The notes below the pieces were generated by a model. The model worked only from the letters and a program-made list of their open reading frames with translations. It was not told the origin of the DNA and made no database searches. From the NCBI GenBank assembly GCA_937879855.1, contig CALFMO010000057.1:62001-126000 (forward strand): 64,000 bases of DNA. Reading direction: 5' to 3'. The translations under genes were made by a program, and so were the position numbers. Below are positions 28,972 to 37,191 of the stretch, one piece after another (positions within the stretch are counted from its first letter, which is position 1; the number at the start of each line of letters is the position of its first letter). The stretch comes from an uncultured Acidobacteriaceae bacterium. GTDB taxonomy: Bacteria > Acidobacteriota > Terriglobia > Terriglobales > Acidobacteriaceae.

Positions 28972-29910
28972 ATGCTTCTCGTCATTGACGTTGGCAATAC
29001 GAATACTGTGCTCGGTGTCTTCGCCCGCGTGGCCAAAGTTCATCCGGCTGGCGAGCAGGATGAAATTCCGCGCTACGAACGGCTTGTGGCCAACTGGCGC
29101 GTCGCCACCTCCCGCACGAGCACGGTCGACGAATACGGAGTGCTCTTCCGCAACTTGTTTTCCATGGCTGGCCTTGAGTCGAAGGGCATTCACGGCATCG
29201 TGATTTCGTCTGTCGTTCCGCCACTCGATCCCGTGCTGCGGCAGGTCTGCGAGCGCTACTTCAATTTGCGACCTCTTTATATTGAACCGGGGATTAAGAC
29301 CGGGATGCCGGTGCACTATGACAATCCGGCGGAGGTGGGGGCCGACCGCATTGTTAACGCGGTCGCGGCCTTCGAAAAATATGGCGGTCCGTGCGTGATC
29401 GTCGATTTCGGCACAGCCACTACGTTCGACTGCGTGTCGCCGAAGGGCGAGTATCTCGGCGGAGTGATTTGCCCCGGCATCGGCATTTCCGCGGACGCGC
29501 TCTTTGAACGCACTGCGCGTTTGCCGCGCGTCGAGATTCGCAAACCCAGCCGCGTGATCGGTTCGAATACTGTGGGCAGCCTGCAGTCGGGCCTCTATTA
29601 CGGTTATCTGGGGCTGGTGGATGGGATTCTGGAACTGCTGCTTGCAGAGCTGGGCCGGGAGACGCGCGTGGTCGCAACCGGCGGGCTAGGACCGATGATC
29701 GGTACTGGATCGAAATACATCAAGAACGTGGATGACTTTCTAACGCTCGAAGGCTTGCGCATCATTTGGGAGCGGAACGGATCCGCGCGGAAAGATTCGG
29801 CGAACCCGGCGTCGAAGTCCGGATCGAAGGCTTCATCAAAACCGCCGGAACCGAAGTCGAAGAATGGTGACGCAGTTTCGGCGCCTGCATCCTCACGCTC
29901 AGTCCGCTGA
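28972..29910 (+). CDS. coaX: type III pantothenate kinase
   Basis: 312 aa. ASKHA fold motifs: MLLVIDVGNTNTVLGVF (phosphate 1), the catalytic-Asp region GADRIVNAVAAFEKYGGP, and DFGTATTFDCVSPKGEYLGG (adenosine and phosphate binding). CoaX phosphorylates pantothenate, the first step of coenzyme A synthesis, and is insensitive to feedback by CoA. The last 50 residues are a Ser/Lys/Pro-rich tail not found in most homologues. The next gene begins 6 bases later. Confidence 0.95.
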   Translation: MLLVIDVGNTNTVLGVFARVAKVHPAGEQDEIPRYERLVANWRVATSRTSTVDEYGVLFRNLFSMAGLESKGIHGIVISSVVPPLDPVLRQVCERYFNLRPLYIEPGIKTGMPVHYDNPAEVGADRIVNAVAAFEKYGGPCVIVDFGTATTFDCVSPKGEYLGGVICPGIGISADALFERTARLPRVEIRKPSRVIGSNTVGSLQSGLYYGYLGLVDGILELLLAELGRETRVVATGGLGPMIGTGSKYIKNVDDFLTLEGLRIIWERNGSARKDSANPASKSGSKASSKPPEPKSKNGDAVSAPASSRSVR

Positions 29911-29916
29911 CCTGCC

Positions 29917-30630
29917 GTGAAAAATTATTTCAACTATTTCAGTGAGATTGAAGAGCGTTTCCTGCAGCGCCGGGGCGGGGGGCTGCTGCTTTCGACTCTC
30001 GACTGGGCACTCATCGAAACCTGGAAAGATGCCGGCATTCCTCTGCAGGCCGTGCTGCGGGGCATCGACGAGGCATTTGACCGCTATGCTCAGCGTCCGT
30101 CGAAAACCAAGAAGGTAAACAGCCTGGCGTACTGCTCGCAGACGGTGCTGACCGCGGCGGAGGATATGAAAGAAGCTGCCGTTGGCGCGGCTTCAGGGGA
30201 ATCTGCGCCACCAGCGAGATCCCGCGGTGGACAAGGGTTTGAGCCGGAAGTACTCGCGCCATTCCTGCGCCGAAACGCCAATTTGCTGGCGGCGGCGAAT
30301 TTGCCGCAGAAAGGCGGGGTCTCCGCGCTTGCGCTCGGCGCCGCAAAAACTCTGCGCGATCTGGCCGACGAAATTGAAGCGAAACCAGGGGCGCGGTTAG
30401 AAGATCTCGAGCGCCGCCTCACGGTGTTGGAAGAAAAACTTTTTGCGATGTTGGTGGCGTCGACTCCTGATGAAGAGATTGTTGCGGTCCGAGCCGAGGC
30501 CGACCGCGATCTGGTTCCCTACCGCAGCAAGATGTCCGCGGCGCAGATCGATCAACTGCAACGGCAATATGTTCACAAGCGCCTTCTGGAAAAATACAAT
30601 CTGCCGCGCCTTAGCCTGTTCTATATGTGA
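29917..30630 (+). CDS. conserved hypothetical protein of coaX-HI0933 operon
   Basis: 237 aa with a GTG start. No membrane segment or signal peptide. N-terminal part MKNYFNYFSEIEERFLQRRG is aromatic and charged; the middle has a low-complexity Ala/Ser stretch (about 85-100); the C-terminal third is helical and coiled-coil-like (LEDLERRLTVLEEKLFAML). I do not recognise a domain. It lies 6 bases after coaX and its stop overlaps the GTG start of the next gene by 4 bases, so these three genes are translationally linked. Confidence 0.6.
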   Translation: MKNYFNYFSEIEERFLQRRGGGLLLSTLDWALIETWKDAGIPLQAVLRGIDEAFDRYAQRPSKTKKVNSLAYCSQTVLTAAEDMKEAAVGAASGESAPPARSRGGQGFEPEVLAPFLRRNANLLAAANLPQKGGVSALALGAAKTLRDLADEIEAKPGARLEDLERRLTVLEEKLFAMLVASTPDEEIVAVRAEADRDLVPYRSKMSAAQIDQLQRQYVHKRLLEKYNLPRLSLFYM

Positions 30631-31802
30631 TCGCCGTGATTCATTCATTCGACGCACTGATTCTGGGCGGCGGCGCAGCAGGCCTGATGTGCGCCATTGA
30701 AGCGGGCAAGCGCGGCCGCCGCGTCGCAGTTCTGGAGCGTGCTGACCGCTTGGGAAAGAAGATTCTCATCTCCGGCGGCGGACGCTGCAATTTCACCAAC
30801 ATTCATTGCCAGCCCGAGAATTTTCTCTCCGCCAATCCTCATTTCGCCAAGTCGGCGCTGGCTCGCTACATGCCGGCGGATTTCATCGCCCTGGTGGAAA
30901 AGCATCGCATCCCGTATCACGAAAAGACGCTAGGCCAATTATTTTGCGATGGTTCGGCACGGGAGATTCTGGAAATGCTGGAGCGGGAATGCTCGTCTGC
31001 CGGCGTGAGCATTTTCCTAAACGCAAAGATTCACGAGGTGAGCCGAAGCACAGAATTTGCCGTACACACGGCGAACGCGGAATTCCATGCTCCCGCTCTA
31101 GTCGTGGCCACCGGCGGCCTATCCATTCCTAAAATCGGCGCGACCTCCTTTGGCTACGACTTGGCGCGACAGTTCGGGCTGAAGATTCGCGATCCGTGGC
31201 CCGGGCTTGTGCCCCTAGTGCTTGACGCGGACGACCGTTCCCGCTATTGCGATCTAGCGGGTGTTTCCGCCGAGGTAATCGCCTCGTGCGACGGGCAGCG
31301 ATTTCGCGAGAAAATGCTGATCACACATCGCGGGCTGAGCGGTCCCGCGATTCTGCAGATTTCCTCCTATTGGAAAAAGCCGCAGAAGATCCAGATCGAT
31401 GTCGCACCCGAGAAGAGATTTACAGCATTTTTCCACGATCCAAAAACGCCTCGGACACTGGCGGTGCTCCGATCAGAATTCCGCAAAACACTGCCGCTGC
31501 GCCTCGCAGACCGCTGGCTGGAGTTGCACTCGCCTACTTCATGGACGAACCATGCGCTGGAGGATCTCGAGCGTGAGGTGCATGCGTGGGCCATTGTACC
31601 GGCAGGGACCGAAGGCTATGAGAAAGCCGAGGTAACGGCCGGTGGAGTTGACACCGATGAACTATCGGCCAAGACGATGGAAAGCCATAAAGTTCCCGGC
31701 CTTTTTTTCATCGGCGAGGTGGTGGACGTAACGGGCCAGCTCGGCGGCTTCAACTTTCAGTGGGCCTGGGCCTCAGGCGCGGCGTCGGGAAGAGCGGTGT
31801 AA
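30627..31802 (+). CDS. HI0933/YhiN-family FAD-dependent oxidoreductase
   Basis: 391 aa. Dinucleotide motif GGGAAGLMCAIEAGKRG near the N-terminus, then GKKILISGGGRCNFTN, the family signature, and a C-terminal FFIGEVVDVTGQLGGFN. HI0933-like flavoproteins have no settled substrate; some act on tRNA or arsenic compounds in relatives. The start GTG overlaps the preceding stop. The family call is firm, the reaction is not. Confidence 0.88.
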   Translation: MIAVIHSFDALILGGGAAGLMCAIEAGKRGRRVAVLERADRLGKKILISGGGRCNFTNIHCQPENFLSANPHFAKSALARYMPADFIALVEKHRIPYHEKTLGQLFCDGSAREILEMLERECSSAGVSIFLNAKIHEVSRSTEFAVHTANAEFHAPALVVATGGLSIPKIGATSFGYDLARQFGLKIRDPWPGLVPLVLDADDRSRYCDLAGVSAEVIASCDGQRFREKMLITHRGLSGPAILQISSYWKKPQKIQIDVAPEKRFTAFFHDPKTPRTLAVLRSEFRKTLPLRLADRWLELHSPTSWTNHALEDLEREVHAWAIVPAGTEGYEKAEVTAGGVDTDELSAKTMESHKVPGLFFIGEVVDVTGQLGGFNFQWAWASGAASGRAV

Positions 31803-31832
31803 ACTAGCTTGCCTGAATCGGGAGTAATGATA

Positions 31833-32909
31833 ATGACGAAACTCTTTCTACGCATGGCCGGATGCTTGGCCGCGGCGATTTTCATGGTGAGTGCTGCATT
31901 CGCGCAGAGCTCGTCGGCGACGCTTCTGGTGTTGGCAAAGAGTGACAATACCGTCGCGATCGTTGATCCTGCAACACTACAAGTACTTCAGCGCATACCC
32001 TCCGGTCCGGATCCACACGAAATCGTCGCATCCGACGATGGGAGGCTCGCGTACATCTCAAACTACGGCGGGTTGGATAGCGCTCTTAATACTATCTCCG
32101 TTGTCGATCTGGTCGACCGTAAAGCGATTTCTCCGATCGACCTGGGTGCGTTGCATTCCACTCACGGCCTGGATTTCGCCGGAGGCAAGCTTTATTTCAC
32201 GGCGGAGACGAATAAAGTCATTGGCCGCTACGATCCTGGGAGCCAGCATGTGGATTGGATTCTCGGCACCGGCCAGGACCGCACTCACATGATCGCCGTC
32301 TCCAAAAACCTCGAGCAGATCATCACGTCGAACGTGAACTCAGCGACGATAAGCATCATCGATCACGTTGCTCAACCGAACGGTGGTTTTCGTCCGCCCG
32401 GCGGCGCGCCTCCGCAAGGCGCAGGTCAGCCTCCGGGCCGGCCGCGTATGACCTGGGAGGTGACGAATGTGCCGGCGGGCAATGGTGTTGAAGGCTTCGA
32501 CGTGTCGCCAGATGGAAAAGAAATATGGGCGGCCAACGCTCGGGACGGGACAGTCACCATTATCGACGTTGCTACCAAGAAACCAATTCAAACTCTGCCG
32601 ATCGCGGTGAAGGGCGCCAACCGCTTGAAGTTTACTGTGGACGGGAAGCACGTCCTGATCTCAGGTCTGGGCGCGGGAAGCAGCGGCATTAGCTTGGTGG
32701 TGATGGACGCGTCTTCTCGCAAAGAAGTGAAGCAGTTCAATCTGGGCGGCGGGGCTGCAGGAATCCTGATCGCTCCAGATGGTGCACGCGCCTATGTGGC
32801 TGTTAGCATGAACGACAAGGTCGTGGTGCTGGATTTGAAGACGCTGGAAGTTGTCGGGCAAATCTCTGCGGGAAAGCAGCCTGACGGATTGGCTTGGGCG
32901 GTGCGCTAG
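31833..32909 (+). CDS. exported YVTN/NHL-type beta-propeller protein
   Basis: 358 aa from MTKLFLRMAG with GGGAG at good spacing; ATG at 31827 is an alternative. The signal peptide ends near SAAFAQ. Several YVTN-like repeats are visible (DNTVAIVDPATLQVLQRIP, DGTVTIIDVATKKPIQTLP, NDKVVVLDLKTLEVVGQIS), typical of surface-layer or periplasmic propellers. A Pro/Gly-rich linker interrupts the propeller at residues about 188-206. The downstream inverted repeat separates it from the hydrogenase region. Confidence 0.82.
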   Translation: MTKLFLRMAGCLAAAIFMVSAAFAQSSSATLLVLAKSDNTVAIVDPATLQVLQRIPSGPDPHEIVASDDGRLAYISNYGGLDSALNTISVVDLVDRKAISPIDLGALHSTHGLDFAGGKLYFTAETNKVIGRYDPGSQHVDWILGTGQDRTHMIAVSKNLEQIITSNVNSATISIIDHVAQPNGGFRPPGGAPPQGAGQPPGRPRMTWEVTNVPAGNGVEGFDVSPDGKEIWAANARDGTVTIIDVATKKPIQTLPIAVKGANRLKFTVDGKHVLISGLGAGSSGISLVVMDASSRKEVKQFNLGGGAAGILIAPDGARAYVAVSMNDKVVVLDLKTLEVVGQISAGKQPDGLAWAVR

Positions 32910-32929
32910 TAAGAGTCTTTTCGAAGAGC

Positions 32930-33065
32930 CTTTGACCGCAGAGATCGCCGAGAAAAACAACGCAAAGTGCGCGGAGAAAAGCCCATAACAACTTCTTGGT
33001 CCGTTTCCGCATCCTTTCTTCGGGATCTCTGCGGCCTTGCTCCGCGATCTTTGCGGTTAAAGGCT
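32930..33065. repeat. imperfect inverted repeat, 25-base arms
   Basis: Arms at 32930-32954 and 33041-33065 match as reverse complements at 22 of 25 positions, with a centre containing further CGCAGAG/CTCTGCGG-type matches (e.g. CGGGATCTCTGCGG near 33023). The arms share the GACCGCAGAGATCGC style of the element at 13269-13597. It lies between the propeller gene and hhyS copy 1. Confidence 0.6.
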
Positions 33066-33171
33066 TGTTCGGCATCCACAATTTTCCTTCGGGCTCTCGA
33101 GTAAGCCTTCCCTGCAGTGATCCTTCTTCCTCTCTGGGCCTGAAAGGGTTATCATCCCCCCGGAGCACCGC

Positions 33172-34197
33172 ATGGCGTTTGCGCCGATCAACGCCGTTAC
33201 TGAGCTCGACGTCTTGTGGATCACTGCCGGCTTGGGCTGCGATGGCGACACCGTTGCGGTGACCGCGGCCACTCAGCCCAGCATCGAAGATGTCGTGCGC
33301 GGACAAGTTCCTTGGATACCAAAAGTTAATCTGCACAATCCCTTCCTCGCCATGGCCAATGGCGATGAGTTTCTGAAGCCTTTCCATCAAGCCGCGGAGG
33401 GCAAGATGGAAAATTTCATTCTGGTAGTCGAAGGATCCATCCCGAATGAACACAATAAGGACACAGGCTACTGGGCGGCTTTAGGTACCGATCGCAAGAC
33501 CGGGCAGCCGATTACGACCTGTGAGTGGATCGATCGCCTCGCTCCTCGAGCGTGGGCGGTGATTGCGGCAGGAACTTGCGCCACCTATGGCGGAATTCAC
33601 GCGATGGAAGGCAATCCCACCGGATGCATGGGGCTCGTGGATTATTTGGGCTGGCAATGGAAATCGAAAGCCGAGATTCCGATCGTGTGCGTGCCCGGAT
33701 GTCCCGTGCAACCCGACAATTTCATGGAGACACTCTTGTATTTGCTTCACATGGCATCAGGCCGCGCGCCCATGATTCCGTTGGACGAGGGGTTGCGGCC
33801 TACTTGGCTTTTTGGCAATACGGTTCACGAAGGTTGCGACCGCGGTGGCTTCTATGAGCAGGCGCAGTTCGCGGAGGAATACGGATCTCCGCTGTGCATT
33901 GTGAAGCTGGGATGCTGGGGCCCGGTGGTGCAATGCAACGTAGGAAAGCGTGGCTGGATGGGAGGCATCGGCGGATGCCCGAACGTCGGCGGCATTTGCA
34001 TTGGATGTACCATGCCCGGCTTTCCCGACAAGTTCATGCCCTTTATGAACCAGCCACCGGGGTCTCTTTTGTCTTCCGCTGCGGTTCAAACCTACGGGCG
34101 CGCCATCCACGCCTTAAGGCGCTTCACGCAATCTTCGCTGAACAAAGAACCCAGCTGGCGTAAACCGGCGAGCAGCAAGACGCAACCAAGAACGTAG
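33172..34197 (+). CDS. hhyS: group 1h [NiFe] hydrogenase small subunit, copy 1 (orphan)
   Basis: 341 aa, CGGAG ribosome site. No Tat signal, as in the soluble, membrane-associated group 1h (formerly group 5) enzymes. FeS ligands: C23-x2-D26 (Asp in the place of a Cys, known in this group), C136 and C177 for the proximal cluster; H219, C222, C242 and C248 for the distal; C276 and C279 among the medial ligands. All are present, so the protein should carry three clusters. It has private cysteines at 117 and 173 (Asn in copy 2). No large-subunit gene is adjacent; instead a PAS kinase and regulator follow 18 bases later. Role: alternative electron-transfer subunit or signal-transducing subunit; not decided by sequence. 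Confidence 0.93.
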   Translation: MAFAPINAVTELDVLWITAGLGCDGDTVAVTAATQPSIEDVVRGQVPWIPKVNLHNPFLAMANGDEFLKPFHQAAEGKMENFILVVEGSIPNEHNKDTGYWAALGTDRKTGQPITTCEWIDRLAPRAWAVIAAGTCATYGGIHAMEGNPTGCMGLVDYLGWQWKSKAEIPIVCVPGCPVQPDNFMETLLYLLHMASGRAPMIPLDEGLRPTWLFGNTVHEGCDRGGFYEQAQFAEEYGSPLCIVKLGCWGPVVQCNVGKRGWMGGIGGCPNVGGICIGCTMPGFPDKFMPFMNQPPGSLLSSAAVQTYGRAIHALRRFTQSSLNKEPSWRKPASSKTQPRT

Positions 34198-34215
34198 TCA
34201 AACTTGGGTCGCGTT

Positions 34216-36234
34216 ATGAATGGTCGCGGTTCTTTGCAGGTGAAAATGGTTTCGTTTTCGTGGCCCAACAATACGAACGGCGATTCGATGGATCGATCGT
34301 CCGTCGTGACCGATCCGGAACTGAATCCTTCTCAGGCCGAGGAAATTCTTCAAGATCTGGCTGACGTTTTTCGTCGCCACAATCCGGCAACCGCGAGACA
34401 CATCGTATACCCAGCGGAACATCCGAGTGCGGGTGAAGCACAGGATGCGCAACTTCCCAACCTTGAAGCCAGATACCGCGCGCTGGTGGAGCAAATTCCG
34501 GCGGTCGTTTTCATGGCTTATCTTGATCGCGGCATCGGCGAGGCTTACGTCAGCCCCCAGATCGAAGCGGCACTGGGTTTTTCGCAGGAAGAGTGGCTGG
34601 AAGATCCAGTTCGCTGGTACGAGCAAATTCATGCCGACGACAAGAAACGCTGGAGCGTCGAAGCAGCCGAGATGTTTCTTACCGGAAATCCTTTACGCTC
34701 GGCCTATCGTGTGCTGTCGCGGGATGGCCGCGTGCTCTGGTTTCACTGCGAAGCCAAAATGATTCGCAAAGAGAATGGTGAACCGTGGTTCATCCACGGC
34801 GTGGGCTTCGACATCACCGATCTGAAACGAACGGAAGAGGCGTTACAGAAGGAGCGCAACGTTGTCTCTGCAATTCTGGATACGGTGGGCGCTCTGGTGA
34901 TGGTGCTCGATCCGGAAGGCCGAATTCTCCGCTTCAATCGTGCCTGCGAGCAGAGGACGGGATACAGCTTCGCGGAAGTTCAAGAAAAAGTAATTTGGGA
35001 GCTGTTTGGGGGTGAAGAAGAGGGAGCTCATTTCAAGGCTTTAATTGAAAAGACTCGCTCCGACCAGAGCCCACAAGAGTTCGAGGGCTGCTGGGTCGGC
35101 CGCGACGGGCGGCAGAGACTGATTGCGTGGTCCACTACCCTGCTTCCCGGCGCCGGGGATGCCGCCCCATACATCATCGCTTCGGGGATTGATGTCACAC
35201 AGCGAAGACGAGCGGAGGCGAAATTCCGCGGGTTGCTGGAAGCGGCACCCGATGCGGTCGTGGTCGTCAATCGTGAGGGGAGCATTGTTCTCGTCAACGC
35301 ACAAGTCGAAAAGTTATTTGGCTACCGCCGCGCGGAATTGTTGGGCCAACCCCTGGAGCTGCTGGTGCCAACGCACCTGGGAAGCCGACACTCCCAACAT
35401 CGCGATCGCTTTTTTGAAGAGCCGCGCGTTCGGCCTATGGGAACCGGCAACGAACTTTACGGTTTACATAAAGATGGTCACGAATTTCCCGTCGAGATCA
35501 GCCTCAGTCCTCTGGAAACGGAAGAAGGGATATTGGTTTCAAGCGCGATTCGCGACATCACTGAACGCAAGCAGCTGGAGAAAACGATTCTCGACATCAG
35601 CACTCGCGAACAGCGTCGCATTGGACAGGATCTGCATGATGGCCTCGGCCAGCATCTGACCGGCATCGCCTTCATGAGCAAGGTGCAAGAACAAAAGCTT
35701 GTGGAAAGAAACTTGCCCGAGGCCAGCGATGCTGCCAAGATCGTGAACCTAGTCAACCAGGCCATTCACAAGACACGAGAACTCGCGCGAGGTCTGCTGC
35801 CAGTAGTCTCCGATGCTCGAGGATTGATGTCCGCGTTGGAACAGTGGGCGGGCGAAGTGGAAGATTTATTTAAGGTCAGCTGCCGCTTTCAGTGCCTTGC
35901 TCCGGTGTTGATTCATGATGACACGGTCGCGACCCATCTCTACTACATTGCCCAGGAGGCGGTGAACAACGCGATCAAGCATGGTCACGCCAGCCAGATC
36001 GTCATTCGCCTGGCTGCGCTGGAGGATCAGGGGGCCCTGACGATCCAGGATAATGGCTGCGGAATCGGCAAAATTGCTCCGGGGTATAAGGGCGTAGGTC
36101 TTCATTTGATGAATTACCGGGCTAGAATGGTCGGCGGTTCGCTGGAAGTGCAGCCGATCAGAGCTGGTGGGACCATGGTCACGTGTTTGTTCCCAGTTGG
36201 CGACGACACGAACCCAATGAACAAGAAAATATGA
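34216..36234 (+). CDS. soluble sensor histidine kinase with three PAS domains, NarX/DegS type
   Basis: 672 aa; start not fixed, with ATG at 34216 preferred and alternatives at 34246 and 34288. No membrane segment is seen. Order: PAS 1 about 84-205 (with PAC), PAS 2 about 215-335, PAS 3 about 340-455, HisKA_3 with REQRRIGQDLHDGLGQ (phospho-His near 474), and an HATPase with N box EAVNNAIKHG and G box GVGLHLMNYR. It should autophosphorylate and transfer to the following regulator. Stop and start of the next gene overlap as ATGA. Position right after an orphan hydrogenase small subunit suggests input from H2 or redox state (inference). Confidence 0.92.
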   Translation: MNGRGSLQVKMVSFSWPNNTNGDSMDRSSVVTDPELNPSQAEEILQDLADVFRRHNPATARHIVYPAEHPSAGEAQDAQLPNLEARYRALVEQIPAVVFMAYLDRGIGEAYVSPQIEAALGFSQEEWLEDPVRWYEQIHADDKKRWSVEAAEMFLTGNPLRSAYRVLSRDGRVLWFHCEAKMIRKENGEPWFIHGVGFDITDLKRTEEALQKERNVVSAILDTVGALVMVLDPEGRILRFNRACEQRTGYSFAEVQEKVIWELFGGEEEGAHFKALIEKTRSDQSPQEFEGCWVGRDGRQRLIAWSTTLLPGAGDAAPYIIASGIDVTQRRRAEAKFRGLLEAAPDAVVVVNREGSIVLVNAQVEKLFGYRRAELLGQPLELLVPTHLGSRHSQHRDRFFEEPRVRPMGTGNELYGLHKDGHEFPVEISLSPLETEEGILVSSAIRDITERKQLEKTILDISTREQRRIGQDLHDGLGQHLTGIAFMSKVQEQKLVERNLPEASDAAKIVNLVNQAIHKTRELARGLLPVVSDARGLMSALEQWAGEVEDLFKVSCRFQCLAPVLIHDDTVATHLYYIAQEAVNNAIKHGHASQIVIRLAALEDQGALTIQDNGCGIGKIAPGYKGVGLHLMNYRARMVGGSLEVQPIRAGGTMVTCLFPVGDDTNPMNKKI

Positions 36235-36917
36235 ATACTCCCCACAAATCGCATATCCCAGGCGTCAAAAAAAGAATCCTGGTCGTCGATGACCATCCCA
36301 TCGTCCGCCAAGGTCTGACGCTCATGGTCAATCGTGAGGCGGATCTAGTAGTTTGCGGCGAAGCGGAGGACGCCACCGGCGCTGTGCTCGTAGTGGCCTC
36401 GGCCCGGCCCGACATTCTTATCGTCGACATTTCGCTGAACGGCCCCGATGGCCTGGATCTGCTGAAGAACATTCGCGCCACGCATCCCACGCTGCCCGTG
36501 CTCGTCCTTTCCATGCACGATGAGTTGATCTATGCAGAGCGGGCGTTGCGCGCGGGAGCCAACGGCTACATCATGAAACAAGAGGCGACGGAAAAAGTAT
36601 TGGTCGCGATACGTCGCATTTTGAATGGGGAAATCTACGTGAGTGACCGTGTCGCCAACAAGTTACTCCAGCACTACATCACCGGTACTGGTACTTTGCG
36701 GAACTCTACCATCTCTGATCTCAGCGACCGTGAACTGGAAGTGTTTCGCCTGATCGGAGAAGGCCACGGGACGCGGCAGATCGCGGAAGAATTGCACTTA
36801 AGTATAAAGACGGTGGAATCGTACCAGGCGCATATCAAAGAGAAGCTGTCGCTACGAAGTGCCCGGGAGCTTATGCAACATGCCATTCAATGGAATTTGA
36901 ACGAAAAAGCTGGCTAG
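36231..36917 (+). CDS. NarL/FixJ-type response regulator
   Basis: 228 aa from MNTPHKSHIP; overlaps the kinase stop by 4 bases. Receiver: acidic pair D20-D21, phospho-acceptor D66 (ILIVDISL), Ser near 93 and Lys near 116 (YIMKQ). C-terminal LuxR helix-turn-helix about 165-220 (LSDRELEVFRLIGEGHGTRQIAEEL and SIKTVESYQAHIKEKL). It should be phosphorylated by the adjacent kinase and bind DNA as a dimer. The closest candidate target is the promoter region 36918-37191 of the hydrogenase structural operon. Confidence 0.93.
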   Translation: MNTPHKSHIPGVKKRILVVDDHPIVRQGLTLMVNREADLVVCGEAEDATGAVLVVASARPDILIVDISLNGPDGLDLLKNIRATHPTLPVLVLSMHDELIYAERALRAGANGYIMKQEATEKVLVAIRRILNGEIYVSDRVANKLLQHYITGTGTLRNSTISDLSDRELEVFRLIGEGHGTRQIAEELHLSIKTVESYQAHIKEKLSLRSARELMQHAIQWNLNEKAG

Positions 36918-36956
36918 TTTTGCGCAAGTCGGCCTTCTTACAGGGCCTCATTTAAG

Positions 36957-36989
36957 AAAATTACCCTAGGGAGATCCCCGGTAATTTTT
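36957..36989 (+). terminator. perfect 9-bp dyad: terminator or operator
   Basis: AAAATTACC (36957-36965) pairs perfectly with GGTAATTTT (36980-36988); an inner GGG/CCC pair extends the hairpin, and TTTTT follows. It lies 40 bases after the regulator stop and about 200 bases before hhyS copy 2. A terminator reading is simplest; the symmetry also fits a binding site for a dimeric LuxR-type regulator. Confidence 0.55.
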
Positions 36990-37079
36990 GTAGTATTCCC
37001 CTCGCCGCGAAAAAGTGGCCCTCCCGCTTGTCGCGCCTTCCAGATTGTTTGATCCTACCCGCGTCGTACATCAAGTTTT

Positions 37080-37104
37080 AGGACGGAACCAAGTAAAACG
37101 TCCT
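37080..37104. promoter_or_regulatory. short dyad upstream of hhyS copy 2
   Basis: AGGACG-N13-CGTCCT, about 90 bases before the hhyS start; GTTTTAGGACG and its mirror AGGACGTTTTAC overlap here. A regulator-binding role is a guess from position alone. No convincing sigma-70 or sigma-54 core promoter was identified in the gap. Confidence 0.3.
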
Positions 37105-37191
37105 CTCGTTGAATTTTTCTACGCAGGTTTCTATCGCTGGAGGAATCGGCCCTTCATCGTTTAACGCAATCGTGGAAAGGAGAACCCGGTC

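Noticed and set aside
36980..37140. Sigma-54 promoter ahead of hhyS copy 2
   Set aside because: TGGCCCTCCCGCTTGT has GG but not GC at the required 10-base spacing.
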